In this document: positions 1 to 11,768 of the stretch, piece by piece
Position numbering within the stretch: position 1 is the first letter of the stretch
Layout of the letters: each line of letters starts with the position of its first letter
Assembly: GCA_027924645.1 (NCBI GenBank)
Contig: BSBN01000445.1
Coordinates: 7,609,001 to 7,673,000, forward strand
DNA from: Cunninghamia lanceolata
Lineage: Eukaryota > Streptophyta > Pinopsida > Cupressales > Cupressaceae
Direction of reading: 5' to 3'
DNA length: 64,000 bases
Program-made: the position numbers and the translations under genes
Notes under the pieces: model-generated
Told to the model about the DNA's origin: nothing
Database searches by the model: none
What the model saw: the letters and a program-made list of their open reading frames with translations, nothing else

Positions 1-1450
1 ATTGAAGGCACAAGAACATGCTACTATGAAGGCAAAGGTATTGAATAGAGCAAGAATAGATAAGGCCATCCAAACATATGAGCTCATCTAGGGTATCAGA
101 TGTAGAGTAATAGAGGAGCCATCCACAGATGAGGAATCAGATGGAAATGTACAGTGAAAGAGGTCATATTGACCAAGTCAAAGATTCTAAGAATATTCTA
201 GATGCCATCTAGACTCCACCAGATTGATTGCCAAATGCAATCATGTGCCACATTTCATCTTGACCTTTGATTAATGTTGAAGTGATCCTGATCATTGGAT
301 CTGTTGTAACCACATCCTCTCCTTTTTCTATAAAAGGGGATGGATTTCTATTTTGTATATTATTAGGAGATTAATCAAGAGAGAAATTGTTAAGCTTTTT
401 GAGCACTAAGTATACTTTTGTGTCTTCATGTGTCCCCATGGTTCTTTCTTGAAACCAATTGTAAATATGCATACATTTTGAACACTAAATGAAATAGAGA
501 TCTAGGTTAAAAATTAATCATAAATCTTGAGTAATCTTGTGTGGATGATATCTGGACATGTCACTAAGATTTTCTACGTCCCTTGGAGTGCATTTCAATC
601 ATGAATGTTGTTGTTATCCTATCTCTTTGAAGACTAGCTTCAACTGTGTGTAGTTGTCGAATATCCTGGCAAAGCATGGTTTGATTTTATCTCTTTTCAT
701 GAAGTATTAAATTGTGCATATGGATCAATGGTTGAAACTCACTCATTTTGAATAATTTTAGAATTCATGTTCATTTCTTTAAATTTCATTAATCATCATC
801 ATCAACTGCAAAATATTGATACATGATGAGCAAAACATAGTAAATATGTGGACATCCATAGACAATTGAACATCCTATGCATATTTAAGAAAATTGCATG
901 CAAGATTGAAAATATCATGCAAATACTTGGAAATAATGATAGGAATCATGAAAATATCAGCTCGTAGGCACAATATTTAGAAGAATTTAAGGTGCAAAAT
1001 TAGAATTAAGAAAAGATTAGTTCAAATTTAAGTAAATTTAGAAGAAAAAGAAAAAAACTAGTCAAAGTTACATGAATCATCATGAACAATCCTAATCAGA
1101 GTAAAGATTAGAAGAATTGATTAAACTTAGGATATATTCACATGAACATATGCATATCCTAGTTAGAGATTGTAGGATTTAACATAATTTGTTGAGATTC
1201 ATGTAGGATGAGTGACACAGAGCAAATATTTACATATTTGGATATAAATTACATCGAATTGCATGCGTAAGACCCCTGAATGTTTAACAGCAAATTCACA
1301 TCAAACCACTAAGAGATTATCATAAGATCATGACTTGATCAACGAAGACTTGAGATCACAAGTTCATCCTAAATTTATCATATTTTTGAAGAGGATAAAG
1401 GTTTGTGATATGAATTTTTATCTCTGTTAATATGACTAATAGTTGTATCA
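1..1450 (+). mobile_element. Ty3/gypsy LTR, 3' part (solo or 3' LTR), cut by window start
   Basis: From about base 486 to 1450 this sequence aligns base for base, with scattered differences, to 61028-61972, which precedes a primer-site-like sequence and a gag. It ends in TTGTATCA at 1450, the same end as the right-hand copy. The sequence after 1450 does not match the primer site of the right copy, so this is a 3' LTR or a solo LTR and not a 5' LTR. A TATA box (TATAAAAG, about 329-336) lies in the upstream part, where the two copies no longer align. No coding sequence is present. Confidence 0.8.
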
Positions 1451-3891
1451 ACACAACTCCACCAAATACCTCATACCATTGCAAAAACCTCATCTTAGAG
1501 ACAATATCCACTCAACACTAACTGCTCATCCTCTTGCACCATAAGAAACTCATAAGAAACTCACACAGTTGAAATAGTTGACACCAATGACAACACAAGC
1601 TTGTTGACATCAATGACCACCAATTACACATACTCGCAACATCATTCTCATCTAGTTGGTCACTTCAGCCTCAGCAAACAATGAGAGACACTCCTACCTA
1701 CTCTTTATATGTCAATCCCAGAAAGACCCTCACTCCTATTACATGAATTGGACATGGCACAGAATCCAAGATGACAACATCAAAACATGACACTAAAAGA
1801 TGCACAATATATTTCAAAAATGGAGACCATTCATTCCATTAAATAGTATACTCAATTAAGTCTAAAATGCAATTTTCATCATTTTCTTTCAAACATGAAA
1901 AATTATAAAATACTCCCACATCCATTAGTGGAGTCACATGCAACCTTCAACTTTTTTCATAATTTGATTTTGAGATGAAATACAAAAATCAAAATTACGC
2001 TTCAATTCCCAATCCACCCAACATCCATAATTCATAATAAAATTGGGAGAAGGGGAATCCAATCAAATTTTTCTATGGTAATGGCTCTAAGATTGACATT
2101 TAAAATTAAAACCCTACAATTTAATTATGCATTCAACAAATAAATCTTCAACCAAATTCATCCTACAACATGAAGGTCATATGCTCCACCTAGTGTCGAC
2201 ATGGCAATGGAGAATACTATTTACAATTTAAACTTTTAAAATTAAAATGTAAAGGGGAAGAATATCTTTCCAATGAAGAACACAACAAAATGGAAGCAAT
2301 TTTTTCTTGAATCCCAAGTATACCTCCAAGAATTTTTTCAAGCAACTCCAATCACCAAGAAAACTCCAAGTCTAGGAAATAATTTCTTTCACAAAGAAGA
2401 GAGAGAGAGAGAGAGATTCTTCCAAAATACAAAAGTGAATCCCAAGCCCTTTCCTTTTTCCTTTTCTGTAATTCCCTAAACCCCTTTTTCTATTTTATTC
2501 ATTTTCACACTCAAATGGATATTTTAACACGCCTTTTGAATTTCCAATTATATTAAAATATTCATTTTATTTAAACTAGAATTGTGTGTGTGTGTATATA
2601 TGTATGTATCTATATGTATATGTATATATATGTATATATATATATATGTATGTATGTATATGTTTACATATGTATATGTGTATATATATGTATATATACA
2701 TATGTATATGTATGTATTTATGTATATACATATATATATACTTCCCTAAGGTGACTTAATTAACATACCTCATATTTATAAATAATTTTATTTTCTTCAT
2801 GCAATATATTTTAACTCCCTAATGTAATAATCTTCATTATATTTCCTCTATACACACGGGGTAATAAAATTCTCTAGGATTTTCTACAAAAGCATAAATA
2901 AATATTTTTTCCACAAACATAATAAATATGAGATTCAAGATAATTTAAATGCAACACATTGAAACACAATAAAACCATCACAAAGGACATCCACACACTT
3001 TACAAGTTTTCAGAACATATGAATCTTGAAATTGCCACCGATTTAGATCCATGTTTACAAGGATACACAGGATCCATCTCATGCTTGAATCGAGTGAAAT
3101 AAAGGTTAACACACAATTTTAACCTAATACAAAAGTCTCATTTATAACCACCATTGGGGAATAACCATGTACCTACATAGTTAGGTTAAACATCAAGCAT
3201 ACCTACTCATATATAATATTCAAAGCAAAGCATAAACACCCAACATAGCATTATATCACATAAACTAAATAACCATAATATATAACATGAATCATCAACA
3301 TATTCACAGAGATGCAATAACTAATAGTAATCCACAATATTAATCCATGTATAATAAACACATCTATACAGTATAAATACTCATATCAAAATAGTGGAAT
3401 GATTACATGAAAAGGTTCAACATATAAAATCACAAAAAATACATCCATAGGCAAATGCCTAGATGCCAATACAAAACCCATAAAAAAACACCTCTATGAC
3501 ATAATAAAACATCATCACTAATAATAGTAGCACGTCCAAAACAAAGATTCAAAAAATGGCAAGGCATAAGCACCACAGGCATTACAACATCCAAAATATA
3601 AATGGATCACATTCTAATACAAAGGTGAGGTACATATACAATTACCACCTTTCTATGCCTTAACAAAAGTTCATCGATAAACATATACTATAACTTTTAC
3701 AAATATAGAAATTATAATAATTCAAGCTATACCAATTGAGGAGATGGAATCTCTTACACACTCTCCAAGACATGCCACCACAATCCCATCACACATCCCA
3801 ATGGTGATCAACACCACCCAACCATGTGGGACCCTAAGACCCAACCCTCATACTAAGAGACAACATGATTACAAACATAAGCATGACATAT
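1451..3891. other. Non-coding AT-rich spacer
   Basis: I see no gene, LTR pair or transposase-like frame here. The only short open frame (2273-2479) reads through a GA-rich microsatellite and shows no protein features. The stretch holds a short (GA)n run at about 2399-2416, a long TG/TA microsatellite, and otherwise unique AT-rich sequence. It may be degraded internal sequence of the element whose LTR ends at 1450, but nothing recognisable remains. Confidence 0.6.
2584..2743. repeat. Compound TG/TA microsatellite
   Basis: About 160 bp of interrupted (TG)n, (TA)n, TATG and TGTA units. It starts as a GTGTGTGTG run and decays into repeated TATATG and TGTATG words. Confidence 0.9.
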
Positions 3892-5868
3892 TGTAAGCAC
3901 TAAAAACACGCACAAGCTTGAACAAAGACCCCATGATTATGTATAATCCTAATAACTCACATAGAAATGTGAATAATAGTGCCCTCTCAGTAGTACTCCT
4001 CTTGGAGACATGTTTTTTGGTTTTCCTTCTGTCAATTCTTTAAAATTTTAAGCATTCTTCATTTCCCCTTTGTCAATTCTTCTTTTTTCACATTCTTTAT
4101 CTTGCCTACAAGCTTAGTTTTTTTCCTTTTCATGCTAATTTCACCTATCAACACCCTATTCTTAAGGTCTCCAACCCTAGGAAGCTTCTAAATAGCCTAA
4201 CAAACCAAACACATGTTTTACTTTTTGTACGGCTTTCCTCCTTTTAGGGTTGCACCCTATTACTTGATAGTCTCCCATGAGTGACCTGATGATCTTCCCT
4301 AGGTGACCCTACCCTTTTGCATCCTAGAGCCCAACCCTAGTGATAGATCACCTTCTCATCCTTCTAATAAGTAAACACAATTGTTAGTTCTCACCTGAGT
4401 GCCTTTCTTTTAGGGTCACCCCTATTATTTGATAATCTCCCTTGGGTGACCTAACAATTTGTCCTAGGTGACCTGCCCTGGTAAAAGGGGTGACCATTGC
4501 AGCATTTTAAACATGATTTTATCCTTTGATTTGAGCCCAAAAAAAGGTCTATTTTCACCTAGTTTGCATACAATTTCAAGATAAATATAGAGGAGACCAT
4601 AATTAACTTATTTAACACTCATAATCAACCAAATTTAGCCCATGTGATCTAATTTTAACTCCTCTCTATCTTCTCCTAATAGCCAATCCTCCACAAGTGA
4701 TAATATTTGAAGCTCAGATCACTCTTCAATCAATTGAGTTCACAAAAAAATTAATTGAGTCTAACTGATAAATCAAGCAAGTTAACTCTCCAATCATGAG
4801 AGTTAATTCCTCAATCATCCTCATCCCCCATGTGCAAATCCAACCTATAAATACCCCCTCCTCCAAGCATTAGAGGAGGAAAACTAAAGAATTGCACCCA
4901 TTCATAGCTTTTAGTTTGCTCTCCATTTGCATCTTAGGTGGTTTCTCAGGATGCACGTGCCTTTTGTTTTCCATTGTTTTCTCTATTCAAGATTTCAAAA
5001 GCTTCATTACAGTATTATCATGCTCTCATATTTCTCACTTTCCTCCAAGAGGAGGACCGCACTACTACAAGAGGATGAGGAGGTTGTTGAACAAAAAGGA
5101 TTCCTGAGGGTAGTGCAAAGGTCATACACCAATCTATTCTAGGTTCTTTTCATGTTTTTGTAGTAATTAGATAATGAAAAGTTGCTCTTGAGGAAGGTAA
5201 TTTGTTATTTTGATCTTGATAAGAACTATTAGTTTACTTTCATTTCATTGCAATAGATTAGAGAGAAATTTACTTTTTCATAGGTTAATTCATTTGCTTT
5301 CAATAGTAAGTTCTTTAGTTCCTTTCCTAGAGTAGATTTCAAAAATCGTCAAAAACACAAAAACATAAAATAGAATTGCATTAGGTAAACTTAATCATAA
5401 AGTGCATTCATATAGAATTGGTTTATTTATTCAAGAAAAATACAAAAATATAGCTTGCATATCAAATAGTTGCATTCATACACAAAAATATAAAAATACT
5501 AGGAAAACTCAAAGCATTCAAACCCTCGATCTCATCATGGGGTAGTCACATTCATGTTGGACACAAACCCTTGATAACATCACAAGATAGAAACAAAAAT
5601 CAATAAAAAGTCAACCCTAGGTCAATTTAAAAATCTAGGTCAATCTTGATCAAAATAAGTCAAAGCATAACAACTCTCTTAGAATAACAAACAAATGTGC
5701 CCATGACTTAGAAGAGAGTGGATCAAATAAATTCTAGAAGAACTAGAAGAAATAAACCCTAGGCCACAACTCACACAGGAGCAACAACACATCATTAGAG
5801 TTGTAGAACAAGACATACAAATTCAACAATGCCTTCAAGATCATGAAGCTAGGTTACAATGTGATAGG
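3892..5868 (+). mobile_element. Degenerate Ty3/gypsy element, copy A: LTR, leader and start of gag
   Basis: This stretch aligns along its whole length to 42650-45413 (copy B), apart from a solo LTR that is present only in B. The shared start is TGTAAG followed by ACTAAAAAC. A TATA box (TATAAATAC, about 4846-4854) lies in the LTR-like part. The last 170 bp match the gag start of copy B, including its glutamine-rich stretch, but copy A has no clean open frame. It stops at 5868, where the copia element inserted. The continuation of copy A resumes at 42313. Confidence 0.7.
4846..4854 (+). promoter_or_regulatory. TATA box of gypsy copy A LTR
   Basis: TATAAATAC lies in the LTR-like part of copy A. 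Copy B has the aligned but weakened AATAAATAC at about 43582, so the promoter of copy B has probably drifted. Confidence 0.45.
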
Positions 5869-7407
5869 TGTTACAAGTATGTGCCTAATCGGTGTTGTCA
5901 TTGGTGTCAACATATCTTTGTTGTCATTGGTGTCAATTTTATCCTATTTTGTTATTTGTTTAGAAGCTTTATATGTTGAGGATATTGAGAAAATTTTTCT
6001 CTCCAGAAGACACTGTGAGTTACAGTAAATTGTAGTGAAGACAGTGAGTTGCATACTGAAAAATAGTCTAGAAGATTGCTCTGCATTTCTTGCTGATTGA
6101 AGATATTGGTCTATGGATTGGAAGTTATTTAGAGGCATGTTTGAAGATGCTAAATCCTGAGTTTGAGCCTCTAGTGTGAATAATTGAGTGAGTTACATTC
6201 ACCAGAGCAAAACCTGCTTTTTCTGATTATTCATTGGTGCCAGAGAGAAAGTATTTTGCTCCGCATTCCTTTGCATTAAAGTATTTTTCTCTGTGGTTCT
6301 AGAGGGAAGTCTGGGATGATGATAAGTGCCTACAATTGTAATGGTTCATGTTTTCATGGTCCTCAACCAATCTTCCTTTTATGATAGTTGAAGACAATGA
6401 AGTTCGTGTGCTCCAGTGTGAAGAATCTCATGGATAAAGTGGTTTGAGTTTGTGTAGTTGCTCCTGGTGATTTCAATGTGCTTGTGGATGCCTCCTAATC
6501 ATGTTCCTACCTTTACATGGATCTGTGTTAAGGAATTGAGATCATGTTTGAATATTATTCCTAGATAACATAACATGTAATCAGTCTTAGCTGACTGGGT
6601 TAATTCCAATGATTGCAGAGATCTCTTGAAGATTATAGAAGCATGTTGTGGCATGGAAGATCATGTTTGAGTCCCATCTAAGGCATGCCATGATCCGCAT
6701 ACATTTATACTACATTTTCCTTAGCATAATTTTGTATTAGGTCAAGACCTATTTTGTAAATGTTTGTAATGCCAACCTTGGAGATTGTTCCAATGGTTGA
6801 TGATTGTAATGTCAACCTTGATGATCATTACAAGGTTGATGTAGTGTATAAATACTTGTAATTGAGTCATGGAAAACATGTCCTTGGGGTGAAGATGCAA
6901 AGATAAGGTAAAGGGTGAAAAGGCAGAGTAGAGTAGAGGAATTATTGTATTACAATGAATTGATCTCAGACATGAAGAAGATGTTGATCTTAGCAGTGAG
7001 CCACTGGTAGGGTTTAACATCCCTTAGGGTTTAATAGCCCTCATTGTAATCTTTCTAGGTTTAGGGTTGAGGCAGTGAGCCTGCTAGACCTAGTTGTACT
7101 TCATGGCAATGAGCCAGCATGTTCTAAGCCCGTGGAGTGACCAAGAATAAACATCAATATTCAAAGATTGTAATATATATTGAGAGCTAATCCTCTCCGT
7201 GGTTTTTCCCTTAATAGGGTTTTCCACATAAAAATTTGGTGTCTCTTGTGTTTGATGTTGCAACTGTGTTTAAATCTCTAATTTCATGCATTCACTATTT
7301 AATCATAATAACTATGGACAAGTGGATAATGTTTAAGGTGCAGAAGTGGTTAGGTTTTTGTGACAACTGATTCACCCCCCCTCTTAGTTGTCCAGTGCAT
7401 TTCAACA
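5869..7407 (+). mobile_element. 5' LTR of host Ty1/copia (Sirevirus-like) element
   Basis: The LTR starts TGTTACAAG, ends TTTCAACA, and pairs with 40767-42312 (about 1.54 kb each). The 5 bp before it (ATAGG) and the 5 bp after the distant 3' LTR (ATAGA) are a near-perfect target duplication. A TATA box (TATAAATA, about 6847-6854) and copies of GGCAGTGAGCC (7071, 7105) lie inside. Near the end are a CCGTGG..CCAC stretch and a CACCCCCCCTCT run, both usual in plant Sirevirus-type LTRs. The short open frames in this LTR are chance. Confidence 0.9.
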
Positions 7408-7409
7408 AT

Positions 7410-7422
7410 TGGTATCAGAGCC
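7410..7422 (+). other. Primer binding site for initiator Met tRNA (host copia)
   Basis: TGGTATCAGAGCC lies two bases after the LTR end. It is complementary to the 3' end of plant tRNA-iMet and is the standard minus-strand primer site of Ty1/copia elements. Confidence 0.9.
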
Positions 7423-7465
7423 AATTTCCTCAGAAGAAAGCTTTACCGCTTGACACTAATCCAGG

Positions 7466-7706
7466 ATGTCATATAAGAAGGAAAGTCTATGGCTTGATGG
7501 AATGAACTACTCCGTCTGGAAGATTTGCATGAAAACCCATCTCCTCTGCTTGGGTTATAGTGTCTAGAAAATAACTGAAAATGATTATAAAATACTAGAG
7601 AATGGTCCGCAAACTAAAGATGAGATAAAGAAATTTGAGTTGAACATAAAAGCCAAAGATGCCTTGGTAAGTACATTAACCAACACCAAACTAACAAAGA
7701 TCATGG
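7466..7706 (+). pseudogene. gag: Host copia gag, N-terminal part (interrupted)
   Basis: The frame opens with ATG at 7466 and reads the copia gag N-terminus: a tryptophan-leucine-aspartate-glycine motif, then an N-Y-S-V-W-K stretch, as in the UBN2/copia-type Gag family. One in-frame TAG stands where a Trp codon is expected. The frame runs to the duplicated target site CATGG (7702-7706), where a 12 kb insert enters. The same frame resumes at 19973, after the second CATGG, with no lost base. In a live element Gag packages the RNA and forms the virus-like particle; this copy is dead. Confidence 0.85.
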
Positions 7707-8150
7707 TGTCATGCCCACCTTTCCCATGCGGTCACAACATGCAACACACATGTCATGTCCACATTTGTCATGTGGTCATGACACAAAATATCAAAAAATT
7801 TCCCACGCTTCCCTAGAAACCCCCTTGCATGCATAAGTGTGCTTGGTGGCATATGCTTAAGGCATAAACAATATAGTTGAAAGCAGTGTGATATGCACAC
7901 GTGCGCATAGCAAATGCAAGAAGGCCAACAAGGGGGTCATTACGACGCAGTGAACATCGCTAATAAGGATAAACTTACTAACCTACTAAACCCTAAATTC
8001 TGGGAAAATCTAGCAGCATAATGCCTCACAGACGTGAGTAGGGTTTATTGTAGTAACACTAATTGTGATCACGAGGTTTCCTAATTTGGTTTAATAAATT
8101 TCTTACGACTCACTAATTACATTGGAATATGGTTGATTAAGTTAATTGTA

Positions 8151-8460
8151 CATTTTTCAACAAAGTCCGATCATTTTCTCTCCTTCAATTTTCTGAAATT
8201 TAATATTAATTTGTTCTGCTTCACGTTTTCTGAAATTTAATATTAATTTGTTCTCCTTCACATTTTCTAAATTTTAATACATTTTACAACAAAGTCCAAA
8301 AATTTCTTCTCCTTCGCATTTTTTGAAATTTAATATTAATTTGTTCTCCTTCACGTTTTCTAAAATTTAATATTAATTTGTTCTCCTTCGTGTTTTCTAA
8401 ATTTTAATACATTTTTCAACAAAGTCTGAACATTTGTTCTCCTTCGTGTTTCCTATCAAT
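8151..8460. repeat. T-rich tandem repeat array
   Basis: About seven degenerate copies of a 40-45 bp unit containing TTCTGAAATTTAATATTAAT and TTGTTCTCCTTC. Every second or third copy is joined by a CAACAAAGTC spacer, giving a higher-order period of about 120 bp. Confidence 0.8.
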
Positions 8461-8823
8461 TAGAGTTATCTCTACATCATTTACATTATTCCTAATTTCT
8501 TGGTAGATCAAATCTCGTAACAAGATTTACTAACATCATTTGAAAAGTATGCTAGGTTTCCATTCGGGTTTCAAAACAACGTCTACTTAACTCCCATAAT
8601 TAACTTTGCTCCAATGATTAAAATAAACATTAAATTTGATTAATTCTTTTAGCCCTAAATTGATCTCATGTATTTTCTCCTCTTTGTTTTCACTTTTATC
8701 TTTCTTTCTCTTTTTCTCTCATTTTTCTCATTTTCTCAATTTGTCATTTTCTCGTTGTGCAGGTTGAGTTTAAATGACCACATATGAAATACATATGATG
8801 GCTTCAAATAATTTTAAAAATAT

Positions 8824-8872
<49 letters not shown>

Positions 8873-8918
8873 CATATACATAGACATATATATATATTAT
8901 ATATATATATATATATGC
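8824..8918. repeat. (CA)n followed by (TA)n microsatellite
   Basis: About 40 bp of uninterrupted CA dinucleotides followed by short TA-rich runs. The open frame through it (8774-9034) is a string of Thr-His and Ile-Tyr pairs and is not a gene. Confidence 0.95.
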
Positions 8919-9417
8919 TTATTGTATTTACAACACTATGTTTTCTTTTAATAAAATATATGTATATAATTTATTTTCTTTTTCCTTGTATTTCATTTGT
9001 GAAATTGTCAAACCCTAAACATATTTTCTTATAATTAAGAATATATATATATATATATATAATTGTTATTATTAGATTTTCTTTTATAAATATGAACTAT
9101 ACATTTCTTTTGTATTTTTCAGTAGGGAAGATATTGAAAACCCTAAATATATTTTTGTTTGGCTTGTGTTAATGGTAAGGCTGTGAGGGATGGCGGTGGA
9201 GGCATGGAGGAGGCCGCAGGTGGAGGGGTGCAAAGAAGGGGTTGAGGGCAGAACTAGCAGCGGAGTTCGGTGTAGGTTGTGGGCGGTGGAGAGGGAGGAG
9301 GTTCTGAGTGGGCCGCAGAGGGGAAAGGCAGTGGCAGTGGTAAAGACAGAGGGCAATGTTAGCTATAGGGAGTAGCAAAGGAAAGGCCAAAGGCTGTGCG
9401 GGGGTTTAAAGATATTG

Positions 9418-9502
9418 GGGGTGTGGGGAGGGGGGTGGAGCCCCTACCCACATCCCATTTATTGGGGTGTGGGTGGGGGCTCCACCCCCCTCCCCACACC
9501 CA
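9418..9502. repeat. GC-rich inverted repeat, about 39 bp arms
   Basis: An arm containing GGGGAGGGGGGTGGAGCCCC (9427-9446) is mirrored about 6 bp later by GGGGGCTCCACCCCCCTCCC. The arms match almost perfectly over 39 bp, giving a strong hairpin in otherwise AT-rich DNA. A second hairpin (GGTGGGGGGG .. CCCCCCCACC) follows at 9519-9545. Confidence 0.85.
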
Positions 9503-10139
9503 ACATCAAAGGCTCGACGGTGGGGGGGTTTGAAGCCCCCCCACCATTTACATTTAAATGCCCTCCGCAATAACAACACGACTATCAAGAATAGTCTATA
9601 ATCTCCTCTACATTTTATATTATCTTAAATTTTATATAATATTATATATATATATATACAGTCCTCCTACAATTTTTTTTTTCTTATCTAAATTTTTAGT
9701 TTCTCGTGACAATACAGTTTATTAGTTATCAAAATATATAACAATATATATATATTGTTGTTTATAAAATGAAGTCTGTATTTTTTTTTTTTTTTTTAAT
9801 TTTATAACAGAATGAACAGAAACAATTTATATTAAAAAAAACATATATGAAATATACTATAAAGTTCCAATGTAAATTTTCCTCCATACCCTCACAATTT
9901 ATTTCTCTTCTGAATTTATCAAATAAGCAAAGATATGTATATTATTATTATTTTTTATATCAAATTTATCCATAAGGCAAGGAGATTTATTTTTAAATAT
10001 ACTCATTGGAATATTACTAACATTTACATTTTTTTTAAAAGAAAAAGAACGATGCAATTAAACAAATACTTCTATTACACCACAAAAACTAATTTTCTCA
10101 ATTATAATAACAAATTACAATTTATCATATTGTCAAAAA

Positions 10140-10249
10140 AAAATTAAAATCAAAACCTTTCTATTTTGGTATATATATATATAAAGGAAATAAACATACA
10201 ATGAAATAGCATTGAAACAAAAAAATTAAAATCACAACCTTTCTATTTT

Positions 10250-10338
<89 letters not shown>

Positions 10339-10372
10339 GAAATAAACATACAATGAAATAGCATTGAAACAA
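10140..10372. repeat. Tandem duplication with expanded (TA)n core
   Basis: A unit of about 80 bp is present twice. Both copies run from AAAATTAAAATCA through CCTTTCTATTTTGG, a TA run, and AAAGGAAATAAACATACAATG. The TA run is about 18 bp in the first copy (10170-10185) and about 85 bp in the second (10251-10336), so the microsatellite expanded in only one copy. Confidence 0.9.
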
Positions 10373-10627
10373 ATCTCTTTTTTTTTCAATTCATCCTTTT
10401 GAAGGATAAGAATTAAGCAACAATTTATAACTTTAATTTACAAGGAAATAGCTTGCAAACAATATGAGAAAATATAAGTTTTTACAACATGAGAGAGAGA
10501 GAGAGAGAACCATATTCTCCTCTTGGACTACAATCAAAGATGAAACATCTAAATAGGCCAAGCTCTTCTCAAGAGCTTAAAGAGTAAAGGAAAATAAAAT
10601 ATTTCTCCAAGAACAAGGAGTTTCTCC

Positions 10628-11716
10628 TGTTGGCAAGAGACACTATATGGATTCATGATTATTGTCATTGATGGCAACAAAGTTCATCCCTCACATCCAT
10701 AGGACATGGTGTGTCTCTACCAGAAGTCAGAATGAAGATTGTTGTGTTCCGGTAAACAAGAACAGAGCATGTGGCAAGGTCCGACAGATAGGTCCGGATC
10801 TCTCAGAGAAAGTATCTTGGTGAAGTGTGGATTTGGGGAAGTCAAGAGGAGTATCTTGACTGATAGATTCCAGGGTTTGAGCCTCCGGTGTGGAAAGGAT
10901 AGAGAGATATGAATGCTTGAGTGTCGGGTTCCCAAGTGACAGTGTGAACAAAGGAAGAACTGACTGGCAGAACATCAGACATTATTTCAGATGTGTTATT
11001 GATGATGGAAAAGGTTCTTAAGGCATAAGTTATGTTTCACCAACATAATTAATGACTTCTACAATTATATGATTGATCCACATTACTTGGTGTGCAAGGA
11101 TTCAGCCGACAGATTAGAGTTTGAGGAAATTATTAACTGTTCCGGATGCTGACTAGAAAGGTGATGAAATTACTTGTGCGGATATATATACATGATGGAT
11201 TTAGTTGTGAGGGGTGTTGTTGTTAATGATGTGCGAATAAAAGTAGAAAAGCAGAGTAGGAGCAGTAAGGAAGGTCCGATATGTGAAAGGAAAGCAGCAT
11301 CAAAAAAGAGGAAAGATGAAGTGCAGCAGATCAGTGTACTGAGCTTAACTGGAACTGAACCCTAGCATTTGTAGATGCTCCCAATCAGTTCAAGTATTGT
11401 ATAACACTCTCTTTGTAGACAGTGAGTCTCTTGTAGGCAGTGTGCCTCTTGTGAGCAGTGTGCTCAGGCAATGAGCCCTAATTGGCAAGTGCCATTTTGT
11501 TTTTCTATTCTTCTAACAGAGAATACAATCTTGGGTTAATCACCCCATGGTTTTCTCCCTTAACAGGGTTTCCACGTCAAAAATATTGTGTCATGTGTAT
11601 TTCTATTTCATGGTTATGTTTGCTTGTTTGAATTAATGTTGCATTGATTAAAGAGAAAGTTTAGAAAACAGAACTAATTAGGATAACTAATTCACCCCCC
11701 CTCTCAGTTATCAACA
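10628..11716 (+). repeat. 5' LTR of element 1
   Basis: The LTR starts TGTTGGCAAGAGACAC and ends CAGTTATCAACA, and matches 16806-17897 along its length. The TATA-like sequence GATATATATA lies at 11181-11190. A cluster of short palindromic words (GGCAGTGTGCC, GAGCAGTGTGCTC, GGCAGTGAGCC; 11436-11477) follows. The end carries the C-rich CACCCCCCCTCTC signature. Short frames inside it are not genes. Confidence 0.92.
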
Positions 11717-11718
11717 AT

Positions 11719-11731
11719 TGGTATCAGAGCC
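11719..11731 (+). other. Primer binding site of element 1 (tRNA-iMet)
   Basis: TGGTATCAGAGCC lies two bases after the 5' LTR, identical to the site of the host copia element. Confidence 0.9.
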
Positions 11732-11768
11732 AATTTCCTCCTAACAGAGTCTAACAGCTCGAGGAAAT

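Larger units (their letters stand above)
7707..10627 (+). mobile_element. Left arm of a non-coding TG..CA insert (giant solo LTR or LARD-like)
   Basis: The insert spans 7707-19971, is flanked by CATGG on both sides, starts TGTCATGCCC and ends GGCCTCACA. The TG..CA ends and 5 bp duplication are typical of LTR retrotransposons. After removing element 1 it is about 5 kb, and I see neither a primer site nor a second LTR copy inside. A single very long LTR left by recombination, or a non-coding LTR derivative, would fit. The left arm holds a T-rich tandem array, CA/TA microsatellites, a GC-rich block with hairpins, and a duplicated segment around an AT microsatellite. Orientation is uncertain. Confidence 0.6.

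Noticed and set aside
8774..9034. 86-codon open frame rich in Thr-His and Ile-Tyr pairs
   Set aside because: It is a translation of the CA/TA microsatellite and has no protein features.
9084..9588. Several overlapping open frames on both strands in the GC-rich block
   Set aside because: They overlap each other in different frames, consist of Pro/Gly/His-rich low-complexity sequence from G and C runs, and share no motif.
10161..10364. Minus-strand frame of repeated Tyr-Ile
   Set aside because: It is only the expanded TA microsatellite.
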